Assembly: GCF_000721605.1 (NCBI RefSeq)
Contig: NZ_JOIZ01000009.1
Span: 62,001-126,000 of the forward strand
Length of the DNA: 64,000 nt
Direction of reading: 5' to 3'
From: Streptomyces sp. NRRL S-37
Lineage (GTDB): Bacteria > Actinomycetota > Actinomycetes > Streptomycetales > Streptomycetaceae
The notes under the pieces are model-generated. The model was not told where the DNA came from, made no database searches, and saw only the letters and a program-made list of their open reading frames with translations. Each line of letters starts with the position of its first letter. Within the stretch, counting starts at the first letter, position 1. Of the stretch, positions 27,201-36,497 are shown one piece after another. Made by a program: the position numbers and the translations under genes.

Positions 27201-27608
27201 ATGGCCATCACTCTGCTGAACCCCGACGGACTGCCGGAGATCGACGTCTACCGGCAGGTGTCCATCGCCTCGGGGTCGAAACTGGTCTTCATCGCCGGGC
27301 AGGTCGCCTGGGACGCGGAGGGGGTCACGGTCGGGGCGGGTGACCTCGCCGCGCAGGTCGAGCGGTGCTACCTCAACATCGGCACCGCCCTGGCCGGGGC
27401 CGGCGGCTCCTTCGACGACGTGGCGAAACTGACGGTCCACGTCGTCGACTGGACCCCCGACAAGATGCCCCTGCTCCTGGAGGGGATCTCCCGCGCGGCC
27501 GCGAAGCTGGGAGTCACCCCGGTCCCGCCGGCCACGCTCCTGGGTGTGGCGGCACTCGACATCCCCGAACACCTGGTGGAGATCGAGGCCGTCGCGGTCC
27601 TCGACTGA
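27201..27608 (+). CDS. RidA family protein (enamine/imine deaminase)
   Basis: A 135-residue RidA/YjgF/UK114 trimeric enzyme or ligand-binding protein. It carries LVFIAGQVAWD, the core ERCYLNIGTALAGAGGSFDDVAKLTVHVVD and PPATLLGVAALDIPEHLVEIEAVAVL. The conserved Arg that binds the substrate carboxylate in active RidA (RxxxE of the C-terminal RVAVAVARLP-type motif) is replaced by a Leu-Leu-Gly sequence, so deaminase activity is doubtful and this is probably a Rid-subfamily member. AAGGAGACG precedes ATG 27201. Confidence 0.87.
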   Translation: MAITLLNPDGLPEIDVYRQVSIASGSKLVFIAGQVAWDAEGVTVGAGDLAAQVERCYLNIGTALAGAGGSFDDVAKLTVHVVDWTPDKMPLLLEGISRAAAKLGVTPVPPATLLGVAALDIPEHLVEIEAVAVLD

Positions 27609-27759
27609 GGGACCTCGCGCGCCGCTCCGGGTGCCGGCGTGCCCGCGCCGGCCGGAGCGCCCCGGCCGTGAAGTGCCGGTGAAAACCCTGTGGAACCAGT
27701 GTCGGTGGTGTCACTTATGCTGCACCGGATGATCACGCAGGACCAGGGGAGGGCGCGGG

Positions 27760-28746
27760 ATGTTCGGCAGGTTGTTCGGCGGGGGTGCGGAGAGACCGGC
27801 GGCGGATCCGCACGTCCTTCCCGCCCCGCGCAGACAGCGGAACGGGACGTACGCGCTGCGCGCGCTCGGGGACACGCGGGTGCTCGCGCTGGTGGAGGCG
27901 GCCGACGCGGGTGACTGGGCGGCGGTCAAGGAGGCGCTGGCCCCCTTCGACCTCGGCCGTGACCACCAGGTCCTCGGCGAACTGGCCGTCCTGGACGGCG
28001 TACAGGACTGGATCGGGCGGGCCGTCGAGGAGGACAAGGAGCACCGGGCGACGGCCCTGCTGATATCCGGGGCGCGCCACATCAGCTGGGGCTGGGAGGC
28101 GCGTACCGCCGCCCGCGCCGTGCACGTCACGCAGGAGCAGTGGCGGGTCTTCCACGAACGGCTCCGCATCGCCGAGGAGCAACTGTTCGAGGCCGCCGAA
28201 CTGCGGCCGGAATGGGTGACGCCGTGGCGTCAGCTCCTCACCTCCGGTCGCGGCATGTCGCTGGGCCCCGCCGTCAACGAGACCCGGTTCGACGCCGGCC
28301 TGCGCCGCGACCCGCTGGACCTGGAGATCCACACCGAGTGGCTGGCGCAGCTGCAGCCCCGCTGGGGCGGTGAGCCCGGCCAGGCCCTGGCGTTCGCCCG
28401 GGACGCCCTCGCCCGCGCCCCGCAGGGGCACAACCTGGGCTGCGTGATCGCCATGGCGCACATCGAGGAATGGGTCGAGTCGGACCGCGGGGACTGCCTC
28501 GAAACCCCCGAGATCCAGGCGGAGTTGCGGGAAGCGGCCGACCACAGCATCCTCCACCCCGACTACGTGTGGCGTCCGGGCTGGCAGGGCGACTTCAACA
28601 TGTTCGCCATGGCCCTGTCGCTGGCCGACGAGCGCCACACCGTCCGGCGCGTCTTCCGGACGCTCGACGGCGCCTGCACCAAGTGGCCCTGGACCTTCTT
28701 CGCGGAACCCGAGAAGGAGTTCGCCCGCCGCCACCGGCGCGCCTGA
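27760..28746 (+). CDS. Alpha-helical repeat protein, function unknown (HSP90/TPR block)
   Basis: A 328-residue soluble protein without a signal. MFGRLFGGG is followed by helical, TPR/Sel1-like arrays (for example AARAVHVTQEQWRVFHERLRIAEEQLFEAAELRPEWVTPWRQLLTSGRG and AWGG-like WRGEPG segments). I associate it with the DUF4034-type hypotheticals but cannot confirm. It starts at ATG 27760 with GAGGG upstream and ends 50 bases before the HSP90-like gene on the same strand, so the two may be co-transcribed. It could be a client-sensing or scaffold partner; that is conjecture. Confidence 0.72.
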   Translation: MFGRLFGGGAERPAADPHVLPAPRRQRNGTYALRALGDTRVLALVEAADAGDWAAVKEALAPFDLGRDHQVLGELAVLDGVQDWIGRAVEEDKEHRATALLISGARHISWGWEARTAARAVHVTQEQWRVFHERLRIAEEQLFEAAELRPEWVTPWRQLLTSGRGMSLGPAVNETRFDAGLRRDPLDLEIHTEWLAQLQPRWGGEPGQALAFARDALARAPQGHNLGCVIAMAHIEEWVESDRGDCLETPEIQAELREAADHSILHPDYVWRPGWQGDFNMFAMALSLADERHTVRRVFRTLDGACTKWPWTFFAEPEKEFARRHRRA

Positions 28747-28796
28747 GCGCACGCCCCGCCACTTCGCCCGTCGCCCCTCCCACCCCGGACTGCCCG

Positions 28797-30638
28797 ATGA
28801 CTCTGCCCGACACCCCCGCGAGCCCGGCCGGCGCCGACCGCACCTTCCAGGTGGACCTGCGCGGCCTCGTCGACCTCCTCTCCCACCACCTCTACTCCAG
28901 CCCCCGCGTCTACCTGCGCGAACTCCTGCAGAACGCGGTGGACGCGCTGACCGCCCGGCACACCCTCGAACCGGCCGCCCCCGCCGACGCCTTCGGCGTC
29001 CGCCTGTACGCCGACGGCACGGCGGTGCGTGTCGAGGACGACGGCGTCGGCCTCACCGAGGCCGATGTGCACACCTTCCTCGCCACCATCGGCCGCAGCA
29101 GCAAGCGCGCCGAGAGGATCGCCGAGCAACGCGGCGACTTCATCGGCCAGTTCGGCATCGGACTGCTCTCCTGCTTCCTGGTCGCGGACGAGATCCACGT
29201 CCTGAGCCGCTCCGCCCGCACCCCCGACGCGCCCGCCGTGGAGTGGCGGGGACGCGGCGACGGCAGTTACACCGTCCGCGTCCTGCCCGCCACCGCCCGC
29301 CCCCGGCCCGGCACCACCGTCACCCTGACGCCCCGCACCGACGCGGGCGAGTGGACCCGCCCGGCGCAAGTCCACGCGCTGGCCCGGCACTTCGGCTCCC
29401 TGCTGCGCCACCCGGTGACCTTCGACGACGGCACGGGCGCCACGTCCGTCAATCCCGAGCCCGCCCCCTGGGCCCGTACGTACCCCACACCGGGAGCCCG
29501 CTCCCGCGCGCTGGCCGCGTACGGCGAGGAGGTCTTCGGCTTCAAGCCGCTGGACACCATCGAGCTGGACCTGCCCGCCGTGGGCCTCAAGGGCATCGCG
29601 TGCGTGCTGCCCGAGACGGTGCCGGCCGGCCGCAGCCACGGCCACCGCGTGCACGTCAAGGGCATGCTCCTGTCCGAGCAGGCCGAGGAGATCCTGCCCG
29701 AGTGGGCGTTCTTCGTCCGCTGCGTCGTCGACGCCGAGAGCCTGCGCCCGACCGCCTCCCGCGAGTCCCTGTACGAGGACGACACCCTCGCCGCCGTCCG
29801 CGACGCCCTCGCCGAGCGGCTGCGCGCCTGGATCGCCCGGGCCGCCGCCAGCGACCCGGACCTGCTCCACCGCTTCCTCCAGGCCCACCACCTGGCCGTG
29901 AAGTCGCTCGCCGTGCACGACGACGAGATCCTGCGGATGCTGCTGCCCTGGCTGCCGTTCGAGACCACCGACGGGCACACCACCCTCGACGAGTTCGCGC
30001 GCACCCACCGCACCGTGCTCGTGACCTCGAGCGTGGAGGAGTTCCGGCAGGTCGCGGCGATCGCCTCGGCCGCCGGGCTCGGCGTCGTCAACGGCGGCTA
30101 CACCTACGACCGCGAACTGGTCCACCGGCTGCCCGAGATCAGGTCCGAGGTCACCGTCGCCGACCTCGACCCGGCGACCCTCACCGCCCACCTCGACCCC
30201 GTCGACCGGGAGACGGAACTCGCCGCCGCGGCCTACCTCGCCCGGGCCCGCGACGCCCTCGCCGTCTTCGACTGCGACGTCGCGCTGCGCGCCTTCCAGC
30301 CCGCCTCCGCCCCCGCCCTCCTCGTCGACAGCCGCGAGGCCCGGCACGAACGCACCCGCTCCCAGCTCGCCCGCGAACAGGAGGGCGGCCTGTGGGGCGA
30401 CATCCTCGGCGCCCTGCGCCAGGAGGCACCGCGGGCCCAGCTCATCCTCAACCAGCTCAACCCGCTGGTGCGCACCGCCGTCACCATCGACGAGCCCGAG
30501 CTGGCCCGTACCAGCGCCGAAGCCCTCTACGGCCAGGCCGCGCTGCTGTCCCGGCGACCGCTCAGACCCGCCGAGTCGAGCCTCATCAACCGCTCCTTCC
30601 TCGACCTCCTCGCCCACGCCCTCCGCAAGGACAGCTGA
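28797..30638 (+). CDS. HSP90-family (HtpG-like) ATPase, divergent
   Basis: A 613-residue protein with an N-terminal GHKL ATPase: ELLQNAVDALTA (Glu42, Asn46), VEDDGVGLTEADV and GQFGIGLLSCFLVADEI are the N-, G1- and G2-box equivalents. The middle domain has LRPTASRESLYEDD, matching the catalytic-Arg NVSREIL region of HtpG. After that the sequence departs strongly: the C-terminal third (ARTSAEALYGQAALLSRRPLRPAES...) lacks recognisable HtpG dimer-domain sequence. It lies two bases upstream of the TPR gene, so the pair is an operon. No clear ribosome binding site precedes ATG 28797. Confidence 0.86.
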   Translation: MTLPDTPASPAGADRTFQVDLRGLVDLLSHHLYSSPRVYLRELLQNAVDALTARHTLEPAAPADAFGVRLYADGTAVRVEDDGVGLTEADVHTFLATIGRSSKRAERIAEQRGDFIGQFGIGLLSCFLVADEIHVLSRSARTPDAPAVEWRGRGDGSYTVRVLPATARPRPGTTVTLTPRTDAGEWTRPAQVHALARHFGSLLRHPVTFDDGTGATSVNPEPAPWARTYPTPGARSRALAAYGEEVFGFKPLDTIELDLPAVGLKGIACVLPETVPAGRSHGHRVHVKGMLLSEQAEEILPEWAFFVRCVVDAESLRPTASRESLYEDDTLAAVRDALAERLRAWIARAAASDPDLLHRFLQAHHLAVKSLAVHDDEILRMLLPWLPFETTDGHTTLDEFARTHRTVLVTSSVEEFRQVAAIASAAGLGVVNGGYTYDRELVHRLPEIRSEVTVADLDPATLTAHLDPVDRETELAAAAYLARARDALAVFDCDVALRAFQPASAPALLVDSREARHERTRSQLAREQEGGLWGDILGALRQEAPRAQLILNQLNPLVRTAVTIDEPELARTSAEALYGQAALLSRRPLRPAESSLINRSFLDLLAHALRKDS

Positions 30639-30640
30639 CG

Positions 30641-33628
30641 ATGCCCACCGCACCCCACCCCCAGAGCACCGACGAGCTGTACCAGGCGCTCCAGGAGAAC
30701 CGCCGGCGCCCCTACGGCCGCCCCCGCACCGTCACCGCCGAGGAACTCGTCGACGCCGCCGAGCGGTTCGAGGAGCCCGTCCCGCTCGTCCGCGCGCTCC
30801 TCGAACTGCAGGAGGCGTACACCTACGGCTCCGAACCCCGGAAGTCGCCCGTCGTCTTCGCCCGCCTGCTCACCCTCTTCGACGAGCAGCCCGACGTCTT
30901 CGACGAGCGCCTGCGCCACACGCTGTTCTGGCGGTTCAAGTGGGTGGCGAACGCCCTGCGCGCGCTGCCCGAGATCCCGCTGGCCAGCCTGCGCCAGTGG
31001 CTGACGGAGATGCGCGACCGCTACGAGAAGGCCGGCCTCGACCTCCAGCCCTACTACGGACAGGCCTACCAGCTCGCCGCCCACGTGGGCGAGGACACCG
31101 CCCTCGCCTACGAGCTGTGGGCCGGCCGCGCCCGCACCCGGCTCAGCGACTGCGAGGCCTGCGAGATCTGCGAGCGCGCCCTGTACCACCTGGCGGCGGG
31201 CGACGACGAGCGGGCGCTGCGCGTCTGGGAGCCCGTCCTGGCCGGGAAGGAGTCCTGCCAGGAGGAGCCGGCCCGCTCCTTCTCGTACGCGCTGCTGCCC
31301 CTGCTGCGGGCCGGCCACGCCGAACGGGCCCGCGAACTGCACCTCGCCGGCTACCGCGGCTGCCGCCGCAACCCCTCGATGTCCGGGGAGGTCGGGCGGC
31401 ACCTGGAGTTCTGCGCGCTGACCGGCAACGAGGCACGCGGCCTGGAACTCCTCGCCGAGAACCGGAGCCTGTTCGACGAGGTGGACTCGCCGCGGGAGCT
31501 GTTCGACTTCCTCACCGGTGTGGAGGTCCTCCTCCGGCGCGTCGAGCACCTCGGCCACGGCGAGCTGCCCGCCGCCGGATTCGCGGGCCGCACCTGGACG
31601 GTGACCGGCCTGCGCGCCGAGGTGCGGGAGCGTGCCGACGACCTCGCCGCCCGCTTCGACGCCCGCAACGGCACCACCGCCCACACCGACCGCCGCAGAG
31701 CCCGGCTCGACCGCGCCCCCCTCCTGGACGCGCTGGAACTGACCCTGCGCACCCGCACCCTCGACGACGTGGCCCCGGCGGCCCCGGCTGCCGCGCCCAC
31801 CACGCGGACGGCCCCCGCCGTCCCCGAATCGCTGCCCGAACTCATCGCCCGCGCGCGGGAACTGGACGAACAAGGACACCCGGACGCGCGGGCCTGCTGG
31901 GCCCGGCTGCGCACGCTCGTCGCCGCCCGCGACTACACCCACCCCGACGACCCGGCCGTGGGCCCGCTCGTCCGGCTGCGCGCGGACCTGCTGGACGACG
32001 AGGCGGGACGGGCCCGCGAGAAGGACGAGTTCGCCGACGCCGCCGCCCTCCACGAGGAGGCCGCCGGCCTGTACGAGGACGCCGGGCAGCCGGGCCACGC
32101 GGCCCTCGCCCACGCCTGCGCCCTGCTCGCCGCCGCGGAGCTCCCGGCGCAGGGCACCGGCACGGCACAGGACAGCGATGCCGACGACACCCGGGCGCAA
32201 GGTGCCGGTGACGCCGAGGCGAAGGCCGCCGCGCTGACCGCCGCCCACACGTCCATGGTCCGCCTGCACGAGGAGACGCCCGGCCTCACTCCGCACCAGG
32301 AGGCCCGCCTGCTGCGGCTGCGGGCCACCGTGCTCGGCATGCGCCTGCAGACGTCGGGAAGCGAGGAGCACATCGCGCCGCTCCTCGCCGAGGTGGACCT
32401 GCTGCACACCTTCGCCACCCGGCACGGCATCGACGCGCAGACCGCCGGAGCCCTGCTGCTGCGGGCCACCACGCACGCCATGACCGGCGACCTGCCCGCC
32501 GCGCTCACCGAGACCGACGGCGCCCTCGACCGGCTCAAGGAGCACGGCCCGGCCTGGCACCTGCCCCGTACCCTCGCCCTGCGCGGGCGGCTCCAGCTCG
32601 GCCTGCGGAACGCGCAGGCCGCGTACACGGACCTGGCCGAGGGCCTGCGGCTGGCCGCCGACTGGCCGGCCGACACGGTCGACACTTCCCGCCTCCACAG
32701 CGACCTGGCCGGGGCCTGCCTGCACCTGGGCCGCCCCGACGAGGCGCTGCGGCACCTGACCCGCTCCGCCGAGCTGGACCTCCGCCACGGCAGCCGGTTC
32801 GACGCGTACTGCACCTACAGCAACGCGGCCCAGCTCAGCCTCGACCTCGGCCGCGTCGAGGACTGCATCGCGCTGCTCGACTCCGTGCTCGCCGAACCGG
32901 ACGTCGCCGCCGGGGAAGTGGACGACCGGCTCGTCGCCCAACTGCGGCTGACCCGCGCCCGCGCGCTGCACGCGGGGGACGACCTCAAGGCCGCCACGGC
33001 GGAGTTCGTCGCCCTCGCGGCCGAGTCGGCCGGCTGGGACGACGACCCGGGCAGCCACGCCATGATCGCCGCCGAGACCGCCGTACTCCTCGGCGAGTCC
33101 GGCGAGTTCGGCCGCGCCCGCGAGGCCGCGGACCAGGCACTCGCCGCCCACGCCGAGGAGCCGCGCCCCGAGCAGCTCAGCAACTGCCTGCGCGAACTCG
33201 CCCGGCTCCAGGCGGAGCGGCAGGGCCCCGACGGCCTGGCCGGCGCCCGCGCCTTCCTCGCCGACGCCGGCCGGATCGCCGACGAGGCCCGCGCCGCCGG
33301 GTACGAGGCCCAGGGCCGCCCCCTGGACGCCGCCCTGGCCTACGAACACGGCCGCGTCAACGCGTACGCCGGTGAGTACGAGGACGCCCTGACCGCCCTG
33401 GAGAAGGCGCTCGCCCTGCTGGGCGAACCGGGGGCGGAGCGGGAGCACGCCGGCGAGTGGGCCGAGTGCGTCCGCCTCGCGGGTGCCGTGGAGGGCATCT
33501 ACCTGGAACGCCCCGCCCCGGCCCTCACCCGCCTCGACGCGGCGGTCTCCCGCCTCACCGCGCTGGGGCACACCGAGGTGGCCGAGCCGCTGACCTCACT
33601 GGCGGCCCGGCTGCGCGACGAGGAGTGA
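30641..33628 (+). CDS. Large TPR protein coupled to the HSP90-like gene
   Basis: A 995-residue all-helical protein. From about residue 100 on it is a long array of TPR-like helix pairs (for example EAGGLYEDAGQPGHAALAHACAL, ACLHLGRPDEALRHLTRSAELDL, YAGEYEDALTALEKALALL). Residues 171-177 hold C-x-x-C-x-x-C (DCEACEICER) with further Cys at SCQEEP and GCRRNP, a possible metal or redox site. An Ala/Pro-rich hinge near 380-395 separates two TPR halves. AAGGA precedes ATG 30641, two bases after the HSP90 stop. TPR domains are classic HSP90 co-chaperone modules, so it is likely a partner of the gene upstream. Confidence 0.85.
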   Translation: MPTAPHPQSTDELYQALQENRRRPYGRPRTVTAEELVDAAERFEEPVPLVRALLELQEAYTYGSEPRKSPVVFARLLTLFDEQPDVFDERLRHTLFWRFKWVANALRALPEIPLASLRQWLTEMRDRYEKAGLDLQPYYGQAYQLAAHVGEDTALAYELWAGRARTRLSDCEACEICERALYHLAAGDDERALRVWEPVLAGKESCQEEPARSFSYALLPLLRAGHAERARELHLAGYRGCRRNPSMSGEVGRHLEFCALTGNEARGLELLAENRSLFDEVDSPRELFDFLTGVEVLLRRVEHLGHGELPAAGFAGRTWTVTGLRAEVRERADDLAARFDARNGTTAHTDRRRARLDRAPLLDALELTLRTRTLDDVAPAAPAAAPTTRTAPAVPESLPELIARARELDEQGHPDARACWARLRTLVAARDYTHPDDPAVGPLVRLRADLLDDEAGRAREKDEFADAAALHEEAAGLYEDAGQPGHAALAHACALLAAAELPAQGTGTAQDSDADDTRAQGAGDAEAKAAALTAAHTSMVRLHEETPGLTPHQEARLLRLRATVLGMRLQTSGSEEHIAPLLAEVDLLHTFATRHGIDAQTAGALLLRATTHAMTGDLPAALTETDGALDRLKEHGPAWHLPRTLALRGRLQLGLRNAQAAYTDLAEGLRLAADWPADTVDTSRLHSDLAGACLHLGRPDEALRHLTRSAELDLRHGSRFDAYCTYSNAAQLSLDLGRVEDCIALLDSVLAEPDVAAGEVDDRLVAQLRLTRARALHAGDDLKAATAEFVALAAESAGWDDDPGSHAMIAAETAVLLGESGEFGRAREAADQALAAHAEEPRPEQLSNCLRELARLQAERQGPDGLAGARAFLADAGRIADEARAAGYEAQGRPLDAALAYEHGRVNAYAGEYEDALTALEKALALLGEPGAEREHAGEWAECVRLAGAVEGIYLERPAPALTRLDAAVSRLTALGHTEVAEPLTSLAARLRDEE

Positions 33629-33659
33629 CACGGCGGACACACGGACGGACGGCAGCCGC

Positions 33660-34559
33660 TCAGGCCGCCGTCCGCCCGTCCACCGGGACGCCCAGCCGGT
33701 CGGCCACGGTGGTGAGGGCCGTTCCCAGGGGGAGCGCGACCCGGGTGACGGCGTGCCGGTCGCCCCGGGTCGGATCCCGGTTGACGACCAGTACCGGCGT
33801 GCCGGCCCGGGCGGCCTGACGGACGAACCGGAGCCCGGACATCACCGTCAGCGACGACCCGAGAACGAGCAGCGAGGCCGCCTCACGGACCAGCGCGCGG
33901 CAGTGCTCGACCCGCCGCGGCGGCACGTTCTCACCGAAGAACACCACGTCCGGCTTGAGGACACCGCCGCAGACCGCGCAGGGCACCACACGGAAGTCCC
34001 CGACCTGTTCGTCGGTGAGGTCGGCGTCGCCGTCGGGGTTGATCCCCGCGGCCACCGGAGCGAAGCCCGCGTTGGCCTCCTCCAGCCGCCGGGCCAGTTC
34101 ACGGCGCCGGCTGACGTCACCGCAGGAGAGGCAGACGACCCGGTCCAGGCCGCCGTGGAGTTCCACGACGCCCTCGCTTCCGGCGGCCTGGTGCAGACCG
34201 TCGACGTTCTGCGTGATCACACCCGAGAGCAGGCCGTGCCGCCCGAACGCGGCCACGGCCCGGTGCCCGGCGTTGGGCAGGGCCCGGCGGAAGGTGCGCC
34301 AGCCGAGGTGGCTGCGCGCCCAGTACCGGCGCCGTGCCCGCTCGCTGCCGGTGAAGTCCTGGTAGGTCATCGGCGTGTGGCGGCTCAGGCTCCCGCCCTC
34401 GCCCCGGTAGTCGGGGATGCCCGACTCGGTGGAGAGGCCCGCCCCGCTGAGCACCACCACACCGCCGGCGCCCAGCGCGTCGGCGACCGGTTCCAGGTCC
34501 GTGGAGCCCGGCGGCAGGTCTTCTTCGGGGGTCCAGCTCAGAGTGGGGCGCATGCGCAT
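33660..34559 (-). CDS. Sir2-family NAD-dependent deacetylase
   Basis: A 299-residue sirtuin that removes acyl groups from lysine using NAD. Visible are GAGLSTESGIPDYRG (NAD loop), GVITQNVDGLHQAAG (catalytic region), ELHGG with the catalytic His, and the zinc quartet CLSC ... CAVC. LKPDVVFFGENVP and VLGSSLTVMSG complete the Rossmann fold. The start is one of two ATGs (34559 or 34553). It converges on the TPR gene with 31 bases between the stops, which contain a GC-rich inverted repeat that may terminate both. Confidence 0.92.
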   Translation of the reverse strand: MRMRPTLSWTPEEDLPPGSTDLEPVADALGAGGVVVLSGAGLSTESGIPDYRGEGGSLSRHTPMTYQDFTGSERARRRYWARSHLGWRTFRRALPNAGHRAVAAFGRHGLLSGVITQNVDGLHQAAGSEGVVELHGGLDRVVCLSCGDVSRRRELARRLEEANAGFAPVAAGINPDGDADLTDEQVGDFRVVPCAVCGGVLKPDVVFFGENVPPRRVEHCRALVREAASLLVLGSSLTVMSGLRFVRQAARAGTPVLVVNRDPTRGDRHAVTRVALPLGTALTTVADRLGVPVDGRTAA

Positions 34560-34646
34560 GCCGCCAGGGTACGGAACGCGGCCCGCACCGTGCCGGGCGC
34601 CGGCCCGCCGAGGGGCGCTCCTCGGCGGCACGGCACCCGGGGCGGG

Positions 34647-35135
34647 TCAGCGTCCGGTCGCCCCGTCGATCAGCTCGCGGAGGATGTCCGCGTGACCGGC
34701 GTGGCGGCCGGTCTCCTCGATCATGTGGGTGAGCGCCCAGCGGACGCTCGGAGCGGGGCCGCCCGGCCGGGGGCGGGGGACCGGCGCGCCGAGGTCGGCG
34801 CACGTGTCGAGCACGTCGTTCGCCCGGGCCACCGCCTCCCGGTAGCGGGTGACGACATCGGCCACGCTGTCCGTGGGCACGGCATGGAAGGTGGCCTGCC
34901 AGTCGCCGACCCGCTCCCCGAGGAACGTGGCCCGTTCGACGGAGGTGAGGTGGCCGAGCAGCCCGAGCAGGTTCGTGCCCGAGGGCACGGAGGCGGTCCG
35001 GACCTGTGGTTCGGGGGCGTCCTCGACCTTCGCGGCGACGGAGTTCCGCAGGTAGTCGAGGAAGCCGCGCAGCACCTCGGTCTCGCTGCTTCCGGTGCGG
35101 GGCGGCGGGGTGTCGCCCCGGTGTCCGCGGTGCAT
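34647..35135 (-). CDS. DinB-like (DUF664) protein
   Basis: A 162-residue four-helix-bundle protein of the DinB/mycothiol-dependent family. The metal ligands are seen in LLGHLTSVERA and HMIEETGRHAGHADILRE (three His). In actinomycetes many such proteins are mycothiol-dependent transferases or hydrolases. GAGGAGG lies directly upstream of ATG 35135. The methyltransferase gene lies 29 bases upstream on the same strand, so they form an operon. Confidence 0.87.
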   Translation of the reverse strand: MHRGHRGDTPPPRTGSSETEVLRGFLDYLRNSVAAKVEDAPEPQVRTASVPSGTNLLGLLGHLTSVERATFLGERVGDWQATFHAVPTDSVADVVTRYREAVARANDVLDTCADLGAPVPRPRPGGPAPSVRWALTHMIEETGRHAGHADILRELIDGATGR

Positions 35136-35164
35136 GGTTCCTCCTCGTGCGGGGCGGGGCCGGG

Positions 35165-35791
35165 TCAGGCCGTGCGGCGGACGATCAGGACGTGGTCGGT
35201 GACCTCGGCGGTCCGTCCGTCCGGTCCGGTCGCGATCCGGCGGGGCGAGTCGGCACGTTCGACCGTCCAGGCCGCCGGGTCCAGGCCGATGCCCGCGGCC
35301 ACCTCCCGCGGGTCCGGGTACCGGACGTCGGGGTCCTGGTTCCACGACCACGGAGCGGTCGATCCGTGGTCGACGACCAGCAGCCGCCCGCCCGGCCGCA
35401 GGGCGTGCGCGGCCCTCCGCAGCACGGCCGACCGGTCCAGGTCGAGGGGGGTGTGCAGGTAGTGGGCGCAGACGACGTCGAACGCGCCGTCGGGGAACGA
35501 CTCCCGCAGGTCGTGCCGCCGGGCGGTGATCCGGTCGGCCAGGCCGTGCGAGACGGCGAGTGAGGCGAGGCGCTCGACCGCCACGGACGAGACGTCGACG
35601 GCGGTGACGCGCCATCCCCGGCGGGCCAGCCACAGCGCGTCGCCACCGGCACCGCATCCGAGGTCCAGCACGTCGCCGGGCGGCAGATCCGCGACGGTCT
35701 CGGTGAGGCGTGCGTTCGGCCGTGGAGCGGTGGCCGCGGGCCGGGCCGCGTAGACGTCGTCCCAGAACCTGACCGCGTCGTCGGTGCTCAT
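35165..35791 (-). CDS. Class I SAM-dependent methyltransferase
   Basis: A 208-residue methyltransferase with motif I VLDLGCGAGGDALWLA, acidic loop VTAVDVSSVAVERL, and FDVVCAHYLHTPLD plus LRPGGRLLVVDHG as later motifs. The substrate is unknown; the sequence resembles thiopurine/tellurite-type small-molecule methyltransferases. AAGGAG lies 7 bases before ATG 35791. First gene of the pair with the DinB-like protein. Confidence 0.88.
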   Translation of the reverse strand: MSTDDAVRFWDDVYAARPAATAPRPNARLTETVADLPPGDVLDLGCGAGGDALWLARRGWRVTAVDVSSVAVERLASLAVSHGLADRITARRHDLRESFPDGAFDVVCAHYLHTPLDLDRSAVLRRAAHALRPGGRLLVVDHGSTAPWSWNQDPDVRYPDPREVAAGIGLDPAAWTVERADSPRRIATGPDGRTAEVTDHVLIVRRTA

Positions 35792-36407
35792 GCATGACTC
35801 CTTCTGCCGGGGAAACGCGTCCGAGCCTCACCCGGCCCACGGCGGACCGCCAAGAGATGTTGCCGTTCCGGCAAGACGCCCGTGGAGCCCGTCAGCCGAG
35901 GGCCTGGCGGGCTTCGGGGTGTCCCACCGGGTACCGGCCACCGTGGACCGCCGGCATCGCCCGGTGCCGGGCCTCGTGGTGAAGGACCGGGCCGCGGTGG
36001 GCACGGTCCTCCGGCTCGTACGGGCGGCGTTCCAGGGACGCTTCCGCGGCGTGCGCCGGCGCCGGGCCGCCGTGATGGGGACGTGAACGCGCCCTTCCCT
36101 TAAGTGGAGTTGATGGCGGAAGCGAAGGGAGCGTCCCCGTTCGGGACGATCGCCACGTGGGGTCCGGCAGTGGGGCCGAATCGCTTCTGACCACGGAGTA
36201 CGCGGCGGATGCGGCCGCCGACCGGGCCGAGGCCGTCCGCCCTCCGACGTGAACGCATCGGAATCGCCCTCGTTCCTGTGCGTACGCGAACGGGATGTGC
36301 GAAGCCCGGTCGACGGAGGTGCCGGCGGTCGCGCCCCTGGGTCGCGGACCCCGTCGATCCCGTCCGTGCGCGTCACCGGTTCCGGAAAACACCTGGCGTC
36401 CCACATC
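35792..36407. other. About 600 bases without a supportable gene
   Basis: Open frames on both strands are Arg/Pro/Gly-rich and lack start sites or recognisable residues. The plus frame 35850-36086 (ending LVRAAFQGRFRGVRRRRAAVMGT) might be a decayed small protein, but I cannot support it. The GH106 promoter and operator begin at 36408. Confidence 0.45.
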
Positions 36408-36437
36408 TTGACCCCTTCGAACCGCGCGGTTTAGCGT
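36408..36437 (+). promoter_or_regulatory. Putative GH106 promoter
   Basis: TTGACC (36408-36413), 18-base spacer, TAGCGT (36432-36437). The same -10 hexamer recurs in the GH127 promoter at 39719. An operator-like palindrome lies 18 bases downstream. Confidence 0.6.
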
Positions 36438-36454
36438 TCCCGCGTTCGGTAGCG

Positions 36455-36470
36455 ATTGAAACGATTCAAT
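36455..36470. promoter_or_regulatory. LacI-type operator A (rhamnosidase regulon)
   Basis: ATTGAAACGATTCAAT, palindromic around a central CG with only one mismatched base pair in the 16-mer. It has the form of LacI-family operators (TTGAAACGTTTCAA). It lies just past the promoter and 27 bases before the GH106 start. The cognate regulator is not in the window. Confidence 0.72.
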
Positions 36471-36497
36471 CCATGTGAACTTCTCTGGGGTGCACTC

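Noticed and set aside
30527..33571. 1014-codon minus-strand open frame opposite the TPR gene
   Set aside because: Antisense of a TPR protein with consistent helical repeats on the plus strand.
35850..36103. Possible small gene in the gap before GH106
   Set aside because: No start site with a ribosome binding site, strongly Arg/Pro-rich and no pattern that I recognise.
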